From Magnetospira sp. QH-2 (lineage in GTDB: Bacteria; Pseudomonadota; Alphaproteobacteria; Rhodospirillales; Magnetospiraceae): a stretch of DNA of 64,000 nt. Within the stretch, counting starts at the first letter, position 1. Each line of letters opens with the position of its first letter. This document shows, one piece after another, positions 9,621 to 19,064 of this stretch. The stretch spans positions 3,920,501 through 3,984,500 of the forward strand of contig NZ_FO538765.1 of NCBI RefSeq assembly GCF_000968135.1. Direction: 5' to 3'. The translations under genes and the position numbers were made by a program. Below the pieces are notes generated by a model. The model ran no database searches and had not been told where the DNA came from. It was given only the letters and a program-made list of their open reading frames with translations.

Positions 9621-10580
9621 TCAGGACTCCCGGGTTGATTGATAGTGGGCCTCGATGGCGTCCCAGACCTCGGATTCCAGACAGACCCCGTCAAAGCGGT
9701 TGATCTCCTGGATGCCCGTGGGCGAGGTGACGTTGATTTCGGTCAGATAGTCGCCGATCACGTCGATACCGACAAAGATCAGTCCCCGTTCCTTCAGCGC
9801 CGGACCAATGATGGCACAGATCTCTTCTTCGCGCGGGGTCAGCGCGCAGCGCTCCGGGCGGCCGCCCACATGCATGTTGGATCGGGCCTCGCCTTCCGCC
9901 GGGACCCGATTGACGGCACCCACCGGGCGGCCATCCACCAAAATGATCCGCTTGTCCCCGGCCCGCACATCGGCCAGATACTGCTGCACGATGATCGGTT
10001 CGCGATAGAGCTCGGTGAACAGTTCGAGCAGGGAATTGAGGTTCTCGTCGCCGGGCTTCACATGAAATACCCCGGCGCCCCCATTGCCGAACAGCGGCTT
10101 GAGAATGACGTCTTGATATTGCTCGCGAAAAGCCTTGATCTGCTGCGGATCGCTGGTGATCAGGGTCGGCGGCATGACCCCTTCGAAGCGGGTGACAAAC
10201 AGTTTTTCCGGCGCATTGCGCACATGGGCCGGATCATTGACCACCAAAGTCTTGGGATGCACCAGCTCCAACAGATGGGTGGCGGTGATATAGGCCATGT
10301 CGAAGGGCGGGTCCTGACGCATCAGCACCACATCGGCATCCTGGGCCAGATTGATCAGCCGGGGCTCGCCCAGGGTAAAATGATTGCCGTAGTCGCGCCG
10401 GACCCTCAGCGGGCAGGCCCGGGCCTGCACCTGGCCATCCACATAGGCCAGATCCTTGGGTAGATAGTGAAACAGCTCATAGCCGCGTTTCTGTGCCTCC
10501 AGGGCCAGGACAAAGGTGGAATCGGCATCGATATCGACGCTTTCGATGGGATCCATCTGGATGGCGACGGTCAGGGTCAT
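9621..10580 (-). CDS. gshB: Glutathione synthetase
   Basis: Joins gamma-glutamylcysteine and glycine with ATP. 319 residues, the usual length. An N-terminal GSH-S domain ([29 protein letters not shown]) is followed by an ATP-grasp domain with [12 protein letters not shown] and the C-terminal [12 protein letters not shown] motif. First gene of a minus-strand unit that continues into an exported protein and comM. Confidence 0.96.
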   Translation of the reverse strand: MTLTVAIQMDPIESVDIDADSTFVLALEAQKRGYELFHYLPKDLAYVDGQVQARACPLRVRRDYGNHFTLGEPRLINLAQDADVVLMRQDPPFDMAYITATHLLELVHPKTLVVNDPAHVRNAPEKLFVTRFEGVMPPTLITSDPQQIKAFREQYQDVILKPLFGNGGAGVFHVKPGDENLNSLLELFTELYREPIIVQQYLADVRAGDKRIILVDGRPVGAVNRVPAEGEARSNMHVGGRPERCALTPREEEICAIIGPALKERGLIFVGIDVIGDYLTEINVTSPTGIQEINRFDGVCLESEVWDAIEAHYQSTRES

Positions 10581-10645
10581 GGGCTGTCCTTTCGGGGAAG
10601 TTGACGCGGCATCTTATCCCAATGGTCGCCGATAACCAGTCGGGC

Positions 10646-11245
10646 TTATTTTTGCGCCTGTTTCACGGTCGATGAGGCGATCCGGACGTGGCTGATCACC
10701 TTACTCACATGATCAATGTCGCGGGCATGGGCCAGCACTTTTTCCAGTTCCACCCGGTTGCGCGCATGGCCGAGTAGATAAACCGTGCCATTGACCGTGG
10801 TGACTTGGAAATTGATGGCATGGATTTCCTTGTCGAAAGTCAGGCGGGTGCTCAGTTGGGCGCTGATCCATTTGTCCCGACCGGTATCGAGAATGCCCCG
10901 CTCTTCGCTTTGGATTTCGTTGTAGACCGCCGCCACCGCCGGAATGGCCCAGGCCACGCGCAAGGCTTCGGCCCGGTCATCGGGATCGGTCAGCACGCCG
11001 GTGACCAAGACCTGTCCCTGATAGACATCGGCGGTCAGGGCCAAGGGCCAGGTGTGGTTGGTGGAAAACCACGCCTCGAACAAGGTCGCGCGGATTTTCA
11101 GATCATCCACCGCGCCACCCAGGCCTCTTTCTTCTTGGCTGGCTATGGCGGCCTGTGATCCGGCATCCACGGCCATGCCCACGGGGCTACAGGCTGCCGA
11201 AGCGAGCAAGGGGAGCAAAACAAGGAACGCGTATGCAGGTCGCAT
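10646..11245 (-). CDS. BON-domain lipoprotein (OsmY/DolP-like)
   Basis: About 199 residues from MRPAYAFLVL. An N-terminal signal with a loose lipobox (SAAC at about residue 19) predicts outer-membrane or periplasmic anchoring. Two BON domains follow, each with a VxGxVxxxVYLLGxA-like core (TADVYQGQVLVTGVL and VTTVNGTVYLLGHA). BON lipoproteins bind phospholipids and help keep the envelope intact. The start was moved 7 codons inside the longest frame so that the signal peptide begins normally. Divergent from the methyltransferase gene. Confidence 0.85.
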   Translation of the reverse strand: MRPAYAFLVLLPLLASAACSPVGMAVDAGSQAAIASQEERGLGGAVDDLKIRATLFEAWFSTNHTWPLALTADVYQGQVLVTGVLTDPDDRAEALRVAWAIPAVAAVYNEIQSEERGILDTGRDKWISAQLSTRLTFDKEIHAINFQVTTVNGTVYLLGHARNRVELEKVLAHARDIDHVSKVISHVRIASSTVKQAQK

Positions 11246-11327
11246 GGTGTCGACTCCGATGATCACATCTCTCTAGGTTTGTAGCCGTGAACTGGTTAAG
11301 GTTCCCCCAATAAACGCCGGAGCCCTC

Positions 11328-12035
11328 ATGTACGTACTGCCGTTTTCCCGGTCCCATTTGCTCGACTACCTCCCCAAAGGCGGTAGCGTGGCCGAAATCG
11401 GCGTGGCCAAAGGCGCCTTTTCCGAAAAAATCCTGCAACGGACCCAGCCGGACCGACTGCATCTGATCGATCCGTGGGAGTATCAGGACGACGCGGCCTA
11501 TGCGCTTGACCCCTCCAACTTGGATACCGCGACACAGGACCAACGGGCCGCGGCCGTGCGGACCAAATTCGCCTCCCAAATCACGTTTGGTCAGGTGGTT
11601 ATCCACCGCGCCTATGCCCATGCTGCCGCGACCGCGTTCGAGCCCGGTTCCCTGGACTGGGTCTATCTGGACGGCAATCATACCCAAGCGGCGGTATTCG
11701 AGGACCTGACTCTATACAGCCGCCTGATCCGGTTCGATGGGCTGATCCTGGGTCACGATTATGCCAATGGCCCGACGGCCCGATCGGCTAATTTCGGTGT
11801 GGTGGAAGCCGTGGATCGATTCGTCGCCGACACCGATTTTCAGTTCCTTGCCCTCACCATGGATTCCTACCCGACCTTCCTACTCGGGCGACCGGACAGC
11901 CTGAAAAGCCAGGAAGTGATCCAACGGCTGCTTTTCAACAATCCCAATATCATCGAGATCCGCGCGCCCCTGGGCCGCCTGAAACAGCGGGCCACTGTCG
12001 TTGCTGGCCGGTCGGTTTTGGTGCATTCGTTTTAA
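11328..12035 (+). CDS. Class I SAM-dependent methyltransferase (type 24-like)
   Basis: 235 residues with a Rossmann-fold SAM site: motif I AEIGVAKGAFSEKIL near residue 22, an acidic residue after the second strand (HLIDPW), and the LDWVYLDGNHT and GLILGHDYANG motifs typical of the Methyltransf_24 group. The substrate is unknown. The stop overlaps the convergent yraN stop by 4 bases. Confidence 0.8.
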   Translation: MYVLPFSRSHLLDYLPKGGSVAEIGVAKGAFSEKILQRTQPDRLHLIDPWEYQDDAAYALDPSNLDTATQDQRAAAVRTKFASQITFGQVVIHRAYAHAAATAFEPGSLDWVYLDGNHTQAAVFEDLTLYSRLIRFDGLILGHDYANGPTARSANFGVVEAVDRFVADTDFQFLALTMDSYPTFLLGRPDSLKSQEVIQRLLFNNPNIIEIRAPLGRLKQRATVVAGRSVLVHSF

Positions 12036-12403
12036 AGACCGGGACGCCAGGCATCCACCACATGGGTTGCCCGGCCGCCAGCAATCAGCACCAGATCAAA
12101 TCGTATATCCAGATGCGCCAGATCATCCCGTCGGGCGACAAAGGCTTCGGTGGCCCGCTCGAGTCTTTGGCGTTGTCGCGGCGTCAGGGCCTCGGCGGCG
12201 TCTTGCAGGGTGCCTCGGGCCTTGACCTCGACGATGGCCAGCACCGTTCCCCGCCGAGCGACGATGTCCAGTTCCCCCACCGGGGTTTTTTCCCGTCGGG
12301 CGAGGATCCGGTAGCCTTTGAACCGGAGCAGCCAGACGGCCATGGTCTCGGCGCGCAGACCCAGAGTCCAGGCCTTCAGGCCTCTTGCCTGGCGATTCTT
12401 CAC
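12032..12403 (-). CDS. yraN: YraN/UPF0102 family nuclease-like protein
   Basis: 123 residues with the restriction-endonuclease-like core GELDIVARRG...LAIVEVKAR (E/D-ExK pattern). The cellular role is unresolved; a Holliday-junction-resolvase-like fold is the family description. The start overlaps the rsmI stop by 4 bases (ATGA), the usual rsmI-yraN pairing. Confidence 0.92.
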   Translation of the reverse strand: MKNRQARGLKAWTLGLRAETMAVWLLRFKGYRILARREKTPVGELDIVARRGTVLAIVEVKARGTLQDAAEALTPRQRQRLERATEAFVARRDDLAHLDIRFDLVLIAGGRATHVVDAWRPGL

Positions 12404-13323
12404 GGGGCCTTGGCCAGTTCCAGGGCCCGGGCATAGACCTTCTTGCGCGGCAGGCCGGTGGCCACGGCGACGGTCTGCGCCGCATCGCGCAGGCTTTGGG
12501 TCTCCAACGCCCGTTTCAGCAGGCCGTCCAGGTCCAGATCTTGGTCGCTTGCCGCGTCGGGCGGGCCGATGACCATCACCACCTCCCCTTTGGGTGGCCC
12601 GGCCTCGGCATAGTGGGTCGCCAGTTCGTCCAGCGGCGCCCGGCGTACTTCCTCGAACAGCTTGGTCAGTTCGCGGGTCATGGCTGCCGGACGCGGACCT
12701 AACACCGTTGCCATGTCGGCCAGAGCGGCGGGAAGCCGTTTCGGCGATTCCAGAAGTACCAATGTCGCTTGGATCTCGGCCAGCTCCGCCAGCCAGGTCT
12801 TGCGGGCGGCTGATTTGGGCGGCGCATATCCAGCAAACAGGAATCGGTCGCTGGGCAGTCCCGACAAAACCAATCCATCGATGATGGACGAGGCACCGGG
12901 CAGGGCGGTCACATGAATATCCTCGGCCTGACAGGCCTGGACCAATTTATAGCCCGGGTCATTGATCAACGGCGTCCCGGCATCGGAAACCAAAGCCACG
13001 GTTTCGCCATTCTTCAAGCGTTCAATAAGTTTCGGGCGGGCCTTGGTGGCGTTGTGTTCGTGATAGGCGGTGCGCGGGGTTTGAATGTTGTGCAGGCTGG
13101 CCAGCTTGCCGGTCACCCGGGTATCCTCGCAGGCGATCACATGGGCCGACTTAAGCACCCGAAGGGCGCGCAGGGTGATATCCTCCGCATTGCCGATGGG
13201 CGTGGCCACCAGATACAGGCCCGGCACCAACGGTTTACAGCCGCCGCCGCTACCGCTAGGGTCGGGCGGTGAGAATATTGGAGACGAGGAAAAGAATGAT
13301 CCGGCGAAAGGTGATCGCGGCAT
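12400..13323 (-). CDS. rsmI: 16S rRNA C1402 2'-O-ribose methyltransferase
   Basis: Tetrapyrrole-methylase-fold enzyme that modifies C1402 of 16S rRNA. Diagnostic motifs are GLYLVATPIGNAEDITLRAL, ACEDTR and SDAGTPLINDPG. The N-terminus is uncertain: the ATG at 13323 gives a Ser/Pro-rich leader and overlaps the start of the divergent LpoA-like gene by 28 bases. In-frame GTG/TTG codons just before GLYLVATPIG (near 13230) are alternatives. Confidence 0.92.
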   Translation of the reverse strand: MPRSPFAGSFFSSSPIFSPPDPSGSGGGCKPLVPGLYLVATPIGNAEDITLRALRVLKSAHVIACEDTRVTGKLASLHNIQTPRTAYHEHNATKARPKLIERLKNGETVALVSDAGTPLINDPGYKLVQACQAEDIHVTALPGASSIIDGLVLSGLPSDRFLFAGYAPPKSAARKTWLAELAEIQATLVLLESPKRLPAALADMATVLGPRPAAMTRELTKLFEEVRRAPLDELATHYAEAGPPKGEVVMVIGPPDAASDQDLDLDGLLKRALETQSLRDAAQTVAVATGLPRKKVYARALELAKAP

Positions 13324-14774
13324 GGGCAGGCGCCCTGTTGCTGATGGGAACGGCGGGCTGCCAGTCTCCCCTGATGTCCTTGGAGACGCAAGTCGCAAAG
13401 CCGGATCCGGCACCGGTTGCCGCGCCCGATCCGGCACCGGCGGCCAGTACTCAGGCGCAAGAGACCGTGCCGGCCGTCCCCGTATGGCGTAACCCGCCGT
13501 CGCGCTGGGCGGTGCATAACCGCCGCACCCAGGCCTTGCAGCAACAGGTTCCGGCTTCCGAGATCCAACAAATTCCGCCGCAGGTCGTGGCGACCTCCAC
13601 CGCCAGCGACAAGCCCATCTATGTGGATTCCCGCGGCGTTTCGCGGGTCGCGGTGCTGCTGCCCCTGTCGGGCCGCCATGCCCGCATCGGCAAAGCCATG
13701 CGCAATGCCGCGCAATTGGCGCTGTTCGAGTTTGCTGGCAAGAGTTTCGAACTGATGTTTTTGGATACCGGTGGCAGCGTCGATGGTGCCCGGGAAGCGG
13801 CGGTCACCGCCGTATCCGACGGCGCGGCGCTGATCCTTGGGCCCTTGCTGTCGGAATCCACCCGCGCCGCCGGGGCCATTGCCCGCGAGGCGCAGATTCC
13901 GCTGGTCTCCTTCTCCAGTGATGCCGCGGCGGCCCTTCCCGGCGTGCATATTCTCGGCTTCCGGCCGGAAACGGAAGTCCGTCGGGTGGTTTCCTATGCC
14001 GCCAGTGCCGGACTGCGGCGTTTTGCCGTGCTCGCCCCGTCCAATCACTACGGCGACCGGGTGGTGGCGGAGTTCCGCTCGGTGGTCGCCGATTTGGGCG
14101 CCGAGGTCAGCCGCGTCTCCCGTTACGGCACCAGCGCCGATTCCTATAACGACGTGATTCGCGACCTGGCCGACTATGACTATCGCCATCAGGCATTGAT
14201 GGAACAGCGGGCGCAACTGGAAGTGCGCACCGATGAGGTGTCGCAGATGACCCTCAAGCGGCTGGAAAACCTACAGACCATCGGCGATCCGGATTTCGAT
14301 GCTTTGTTGGTGGCCGATGGCGGTCGGCGGTTACAGGAAGTGGCGGCCTTGCTGCCCTATTACGACGTGGACCCCAAGGTGGTGAAAATGCTCGGTACCG
14401 GTCAGTGGGATACCCAGGGCATCGGTGTCGAACCGGCCCTGGTGGGTGGCTGGTTCGCCGCTGCCGATCCCGCCTTGCGCGCCGGATTGATGACCCGCTA
14501 TGAGCAGACTTTCGGCGCCAAGCCGCCGCGTCTGATCACCCTGGCCTATGACGCCACCGCCCTGGCCGCCGTGCTGGTGCGCGGGGCCCAGGATGGCCCC
14601 GATTACTCGGATCCGACTTTGACCCAGCCCAAGGGATTCATCGGCACCGACGGGGTATTCCGGCTCAATGCCAATGGTCTCGGCGAGCGCGGCCTGGCGA
14701 TCATGGAAGTGCGCGAACGCACCAACGTCATCCTCGACCCGGCACCGCAGAGCTTCGACGATCCGGCCTATTAG
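13296..14774 (+). CDS. Penicillin-binding protein activator (LpoA-like) lipoprotein
   Basis: About 492 residues from MIRRKVIAAW. The lipobox is GTAGC at Cys21, so the protein is an outer-membrane lipoprotein. After a Pro/Ala-rich linker it has a type I periplasmic-binding fold (RVAVLLPLSGRHARIGKAM..., ALILGPLLSES), the LpoA C-domain/LivJ-like family annotated in alphaproteobacteria as PBP activator. It is divergent from rsmI, the same neighbourhood as lpoA-yraN in enterobacteria. Its TAG stop is formed by a TA plus the first G of a small mobile element. Confidence 0.88.
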   Translation: MIRRKVIAAWAGALLLMGTAGCQSPLMSLETQVAKPDPAPVAAPDPAPAASTQAQETVPAVPVWRNPPSRWAVHNRRTQALQQQVPASEIQQIPPQVVATSTASDKPIYVDSRGVSRVAVLLPLSGRHARIGKAMRNAAQLALFEFAGKSFELMFLDTGGSVDGAREAAVTAVSDGAALILGPLLSESTRAAGAIAREAQIPLVSFSSDAAAALPGVHILGFRPETEVRRVVSYAASAGLRRFAVLAPSNHYGDRVVAEFRSVVADLGAEVSRVSRYGTSADSYNDVIRDLADYDYRHQALMEQRAQLEVRTDEVSQMTLKRLENLQTIGDPDFDALLVADGGRRLQEVAALLPYYDVDPKVVKMLGTGQWDTQGIGVEPALVGGWFAAADPALRAGLMTRYEQTFGAKPPRLITLAYDATALAAVLVRGAQDGPDYSDPTLTQPKGFIGTDGVFRLNANGLGERGLAIMEVRERTNVILDPAPQSFDDPAY

Positions 14775-14874
14775 CGCGTGTCGGGTCCAATTGGACCCGT
14801 TAGACACGCGCGACCTTATTGGAATCGATCACGTTTTTCATGTTTGATCGAATCCGACCAATCACGACGTGATC
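14774..14874 (+). mobile_element. 101-bp bi-palindromic TA-flanked element, copy A
   Basis: Two consecutive hairpins. The first is GCGCGTGTC...GACACGCGC with an inner GGGTCC/GGACCC stem. The second is GATCACG...CGTGATC with an inner TGTTTGATCG stem, here slightly degraded. It is flanked by TA at 14772-14773 and 14875-14876. It is homologous to 20790-20890 and 58701-58801, and in shortened form to 60668-60734. Too short to code; a MITE-like or REP-like passenger. Confidence 0.85.
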
Positions 14875-14877
14875 TAA

Positions 14878-15236
14878 GCCCGGCAGTCATGCTTCGACAG
14901 GCTCAGCATGAGGGTTGTTGGGGTAAAGGACATCCTCATCCTGAGCTTGTCGAAGGATCGGTCCGTTGAGCCCGGCAGTCATGCCTCGACAGGCTCAGCA
15001 TGAGGGTTGTTGGAGCAAGGAATTCCTTATCCTGAGCTTGTCGAAGGATCGGTCCGTTGAGCCCGGCAGTCATGCCTCGACGGGCTCAGCATGAGGGTTG
15101 TTGGGGTAAAGGACATCCTCATCCTGAGCTTGTCGAAGGATCGGTCCGTTGAGCCCGGCAGTCATGCTTCGACAAGCTCAGCATGAGGGTTGTTGGAGCA
15201 AGGACATCCTCATCCTGAGCTTGTCGAAGGATCGGC
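14878..15236. repeat. Four tandem 91-92 bp units of paired REP-like palindromes
   Basis: Units begin at 14878, 14970, 15061 and 15153. Each holds two oppositely oriented copies of a CTTCGACAAGCTCAG-type core separated by a short spacer, so each can form hairpins in RNA. The array fills the whole gap between two convergent genes, and its last unit runs into the 3' end of hemW. It may act as a bidirectional terminator. No other gene was seen in this stretch. Confidence 0.9.
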
Positions 15237-16343
15237 TAACAGCTTTTCCAACAGCCCGTTGAGCCGCCGCTGCCCTGCCGGGGTGGCACGCAGGTAGCGG
15301 TCGTCGAGTTCCAGAAAGCCGCCGTCGATCAGCATGCTCAGGGCTTCGGAATCGCAGAAATCAGCGAGACTCCGGTCGATTCCTTCGGTCAGGCGCAGGC
15401 CCATCATCAGCCGTTCCTCGACCCGTTCCCGCGCGCTCAGGGCCACCCGGTCCAATACCCGGCGCGTCAGATAGCCTTCGGGGTTCGGCGTGCGGCGTTC
15501 CGCATGGGTGACCCCACCGATTGTCAGCCGTCCATGGGCACCGGGGCCGATGCCCAGATAGTCGCCCCCCTGCCAATAGACCAGATTATGGCGCGATTGG
15601 GCACCGGAGCGGGCATGATTGGAAATCTCGTAGGCGGGCAGCCCGGCCCGGGCGGTCAGGTGCTGGGTGAGGTCGAACAAGGCCACCGCCCGGTCTTCCC
15701 CGGCGGCGGCGCGGCCCTGTTTGGCGAAGGCGGTGCCGGGCTCGATGGTCAGTTGATAGAGCGACAGATGCTCGGTTTCCCAGGCCAGGGCCTCGGTCAA
15801 TTCGGCCCGCCAATCCGCCGGTGACTGCCCGGGGCGGGCGTAGATCAGATCGAAGGAAACCCTGGGAAACAGCCGTTTCGCCATCTCCAGCGCCCGCCGC
15901 GCGGCCGCCGCGTCGTGGATACGGCCCAGGTCGCGCAAGGCATCGTCATCGAAGCTCTGCACCCCCAAGGACAGCCGGTTCACCCCGGCCTGGGCAAAGG
16001 CGGCGAAGCGGCCTTCGTCGATGGTCCCCGGATTGGCTTCGATGGTGATTTCCAGGTCGGCGGTGGGGGTCCAAAGCGCCCGCGCCTGCCCGATCAGCGC
16101 CGCCACGGTCTCCGGGTCCATCAACGAGGGGGTCCCGCCGCCGAAAAAGATCGACACCAGCTTGCGATTTGCAAGTTCAGAGGCCGAGGCCCGCAGATCG
16201 TCCAACAAGGCCCGCCGCCAGCGGGCCTGATCAATGGCCTCGACGGTATGGCTGTTGAAATCGCAATAGGGACACTTGGCCAGGCAGAACGGCCAATGAA
16301 TGTAGAGGGCGATGCTTCGAGGCTCGCGTTGCTCGCACCTCAT
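15210..16343 (-). CDS. hemW: HemW-like radical SAM protein
   Basis: 377 residues. The radical SAM cluster motif is CxxxCxxC at Cys20, Cys24 and Cys27 (CLAKCPYC). Next come the SAM-binding FFGGGTPS and the HemN C-terminal domain. HemW is a heme chaperone once annotated as oxygen-independent coproporphyrinogen oxidase. Both ends lie in repeat DNA: the ATG is inside a REP-like core, and the last ~6 codons (PSTSSG) are repeat-derived. An original start slightly downstream (near REPRSIALYIHWPF) is possible. Confidence 0.92.
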   Translation of the reverse strand: MRCEQREPRSIALYIHWPFCLAKCPYCDFNSHTVEAIDQARWRRALLDDLRASASELANRKLVSIFFGGGTPSLMDPETVAALIGQARALWTPTADLEITIEANPGTIDEGRFAAFAQAGVNRLSLGVQSFDDDALRDLGRIHDAAAARRALEMAKRLFPRVSFDLIYARPGQSPADWRAELTEALAWETEHLSLYQLTIEPGTAFAKQGRAAAGEDRAVALFDLTQHLTARAGLPAYEISNHARSGAQSRHNLVYWQGGDYLGIGPGAHGRLTIGGVTHAERRTPNPEGYLTRRVLDRVALSARERVEERLMMGLRLTEGIDRSLADFCDSEALSMLIDGGFLELDDRYLRATPAGQRRLNGLLEKLLADPSTSSG

Positions 16344-16568
16344 CCTTCGACAAGCTCAGGATAAGGATTTATTGCGGGCGACCTCATCGACCTCCCCATC
16401 CTTCGACAGGCTCAGGATAAGGGTCCATTGCAGGCAACCTCATGCTGAGCCCGTCGAAGCATGAGGCCCCCCTGATCGCCCCTCTCGTCTCACGACAAGC
16501 CCATCCTTCGACAGGCTCAGGATAAGGGTCCATTGCGAGCGACCTCATGCTGAGCCTGTCGAAGCATG
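16322..16568. repeat. Cluster of REP-like palindromes
   Basis: Five copies of the CTTCGACA(A/G)GCTCAG core or its complement lie between hemW and rdgB, in alternating orientation. Related cores occur at 14886-15230, 20650-20730, 33930-33955 and 62385-62460. No gene is seen here. Confidence 0.88.
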
Positions 16569-16586
16569 AAGAAACCGCCAATGTCT

Positions 16587-17186
16587 TCAGCCCTCGAAAC
16601 AAGCCGCCACCATCTGCCGAAAGGCGTCGGCCCGGTGGCTCATGGCGTGTTTTTCCGTCGGTTCCATCTCGGCGAAGGTGACCGCGTGGCCGGTGGGGAT
16701 GAACACCGGGTCGTAGCCGAAGCCTTTCTCGCCGCGCGGTGGCCAGGTCAGGTCCCCATGCACCTCGCCTTGGAAGGATTCCGCGTGGCCGTCGGGCCAG
16801 CAAAGCACCAGGGCACAGACAAAATGAGCCCGGCGGTCGTCCTGACCGGCCAGTTCCGCCTCGACCTTTTCCATGGCGATGGTGAAATCCTTGGTCGGCC
16901 CGGCCCAGCGCGCCGAATAAATGCCCGGCTGGCCGCCCAGGGCCTCCACCGCCAGCCCGGAATCATCGGACAGGGCAGGCAGGCCGGAGGCCAGCGCGGC
17001 GGCGCGGGCCTTGATGTCGGCATTGCCGATGAAGGTCTCGGCGTCTTCCACCGGCTCGGGCAGGTCCAGCTCACCAGCGGAAATCACCTGAACGCTAAAT
17101 GGTGCCAGCAGTTCGGCGATTTCCCGCACCTTGCCACGATTATGGCTGGCGATGACCAGCTTGTTGTCGGTGAACTTCCGACTCAC
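16587..17186 (-). CDS. rdgB: XTP/dITP pyrophosphatase (RdgB/HAM1)
   Basis: Housecleaning enzyme removing deaminated purine nucleoside triphosphates. 199 residues, with the N-terminal [14 protein letters not shown] nucleotide-binding motif, [26 protein letters not shown], and [10 protein letters not shown]. The ATG overlaps the rph stop by 4 bases, so it is translated from the rph-rdgB-(hemW) transcript. Confidence 0.96.
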   Translation of the reverse strand: MSRKFTDNKLVIASHNRGKVREIAELLAPFSVQVISAGELDLPEPVEDAETFIGNADIKARAAALASGLPALSDDSGLAVEALGGQPGIYSARWAGPTKDFTIAMEKVEAELAGQDDRRAHFVCALVLCWPDGHAESFQGEVHGDLTWPPRGEKGFGYDPVFIPTGHAVTFAEMEPTEKHAMSHRADAFRQMVAACFEG

Positions 17187-17899
17187 AGGCCCAATGCCTT
17201 GTTCTGCGCCTCGGTCAGGGTGGCGATGCCCGACTTGGCCAGATTGAGCAGTTGGATGAACTCGGCCTCGGAGAAGGGTTCCTCCTCCGCCGTGCCCTGG
17301 ATCTCGCAGATGCCGCCTTTTCCGGTCAGCACGAAGTTGGCGTCGGTCTCGGCCGCCGAGTCTTCGTCATAGTCCAGGTCCAGCACCGGGGTGCCCTTGT
17401 AAATGCCACAGGACACGGCGGCGATGGAGTCGGTCAGCGGCACGTCGGGCAGGATGCCCATCTCGACGACCTTCCGAAACGCCTCGTAGAGGGCCACGTA
17501 GGCGCCGGTGATGGAGGCCGTGCGGGTGCCGCCGTCGGCCTGGATCACGTCGCAATCCACCTTGACCTGCATCTCGCCCATGCCCTTGAGGTCGGTGATG
17601 GCGCGCAGGGAGCGGCCGATCAGCCGCTGGATTTCCTGGGTGCGGCCCGATTGTTTGCCGCGTGCCGCCTCGCGGTTGGTGCGGGTATGGGTGGAGCGGG
17701 GCAGCATGCCATATTCGGCGGTCACCCAGCCCTTGCCCGAGCCGCGCATCCAGCCGGGCACCTTCTCTTCCACCGAGGCGGTGCAGAGCACATGGGTATT
17801 GCCGAAGCGCGCCAGACAGGAGCCCTCCGCGTGACGGGAAAAGCCGGGTTCGAGGATAACCTCGCGCATCTGCTCGGGCGTACGGTTGGACGGTCTCAT
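17183..17899 (-). CDS. rph: Ribonuclease PH
   Basis: 3'-to-5' phosphorolytic exoribonuclease that trims tRNA precursors. 238 residues, with [13 protein letters not shown] at the N-terminus, the [21 protein letters not shown] core and a C-terminal [10 protein letters not shown] segment. First gene of the rph-rdgB-hemW minus-strand group. It faces hrcA across a ~115-base gap in which no CIRCE element is visible. Confidence 0.97.
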   Translation of the reverse strand: MRPSNRTPEQMREVILEPGFSRHAEGSCLARFGNTHVLCTASVEEKVPGWMRGSGKGWVTAEYGMLPRSTHTRTNREAARGKQSGRTQEIQRLIGRSLRAITDLKGMGEMQVKVDCDVIQADGGTRTASITGAYVALYEAFRKVVEMGILPDVPLTDSIAAVSCGIYKGTPVLDLDYDEDSAAETDANFVLTGKGGICEIQGTAEEEPFSEAEFIQLLNLAKSGIATLTEAQNKALGL

Positions 17900-18015
17900 G
17901 GGGGGAATCCTTTAAACGAATGAATGGTTGCGCGCACCCTAACGGCTGCAAGATGGTTGGGCAAGGCGGGCGGCTCATTGACGCCACCTCCCCGCGCCCC
18001 TACATTCCGGCCAGC

Positions 18016-19050
18016 ATGATTACCGACCTCAATGACCGTTCGCGGGAGATCTTCCGCCAGATCGTCGACAGCTACCTGGAAACCGGGGAGCCGGTGGGCT
18101 CGCGCACCCTGGCGCGGCTGATCGACGGGCAGTTGTCGCCGGCCACCATCCGCAACGTCATGGCTGATCTGGAAGACATGGGCCTGCTCATGGCGCCGCA
18201 TACGTCCGCCGGGCGGCTGCCCACCGAGGCGGGGCTGCGGCTGTTCGTCGACGGGTTGCTGGAAATCGGCGATCTGGGCGAGGCCGAGCGCAGCGACCTG
18301 GAACAACGGGTGGCGGGCTCCGGCAAGTCCATGGAAGGCCTGCTGGAAGAGGCTTCCACCACCCTGTCGGGGCTGACCCATTGCGCCGGACTGGTGATGG
18401 CTCCCAAGACCGAAAGCCCGCTCAAGCATATCGAGTTCGTCGCCTTGTCGCCGGGGCGGGTGCTGGTGGTCATGGTGGCCGAGAACGGCCTGGTGGAAAA
18501 CCGGGTCATCGAGGTGCCGTTGGACCTGCCGCCCTCGGCCCTGGTGGAGGCGGGAAACTTCCTCTCCGCGCGATTGCTGGGCCGCACCATTGGCGATGCC
18601 CAATCCGAGATTCTGACCGACCTGGAATGCCAGCGCGGCGAGCTGGATCGGCTGACCTCCAAGGTGGTGGGTGCCGGACTGGCGGTCTGGGGTGGCGAGG
18701 AACAGGCCCGCTCGCTGATCGTTCGGGGTCGGGCCAATCTGCTCGAGGATGTTGAGGCGGTGGCCGACCTGGAGCGCATCCGCTCCTTGTTCACCGCCTT
18801 GGAGCAAAAAGAGACGCTGTTGCGCCTGTTGGAACAGGCCGACCAGGCCGAAGGGGTACAGATCTTCATCGGCGCGGAAAATCAGTTGTTCGGGGCCGCC
18901 GGTTGTTCGATGATCGTCGCCCCTTATCGAAATGGCGCCGAAAGTATCGTCGGTGCCCTCGGGGTCATCGGCCCCACCCGCATGAACTACGCACGTATCA
19001 TACCCATGGTCGACTACACGGCGCGCATCATCGGCCGCCTAATCGGATGA
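18016..19050 (+). CDS. hrcA: Heat-inducible transcription repressor HrcA
   Basis: 344 residues from MITDLNDRSREIF. An N-terminal winged helix (residues ~5-75, GSRTLARLIDGQLSPATIRNVMADLE) is followed by a GAF-like domain. HrcA represses chaperone operons through CIRCE inverted repeats with GroESL as cofactor. No CIRCE was found upstream of hrcA or dnaK in this window. The frame is open 32 codons further upstream, but the chosen ATG gives the family's usual N-terminus. grpE follows after 14 bases. Confidence 0.95.
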   Translation: MITDLNDRSREIFRQIVDSYLETGEPVGSRTLARLIDGQLSPATIRNVMADLEDMGLLMAPHTSAGRLPTEAGLRLFVDGLLEIGDLGEAERSDLEQRVAGSGKSMEGLLEEASTTLSGLTHCAGLVMAPKTESPLKHIEFVALSPGRVLVVMVAENGLVENRVIEVPLDLPPSALVEAGNFLSARLLGRTIGDAQSEILTDLECQRGELDRLTSKVVGAGLAVWGGEEQARSLIVRGRANLLEDVEAVADLERIRSLFTALEQKETLLRLLEQADQAEGVQIFIGAENQLFGAAGCSMIVAPYRNGAESIVGALGVIGPTRMNYARIIPMVDYTARIIGRLIG

Positions 19051-19064
19051 CGGAGAACGCAAAG

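Noticed and set aside
14878..15236. CRISPR-like array of four ~92-bp repeats
   Set aside because: The whole unit repeats with no unique spacers, the units are palindromic, and no cas genes are present. REP-type array instead.
17920..18015. Longer N-terminus for HrcA
   Set aside because: The 32 extra residues (MNGCAHPNGCKMVG...) lack resemblance to HrcA, while MITDLNDRSREIF matches the family start.
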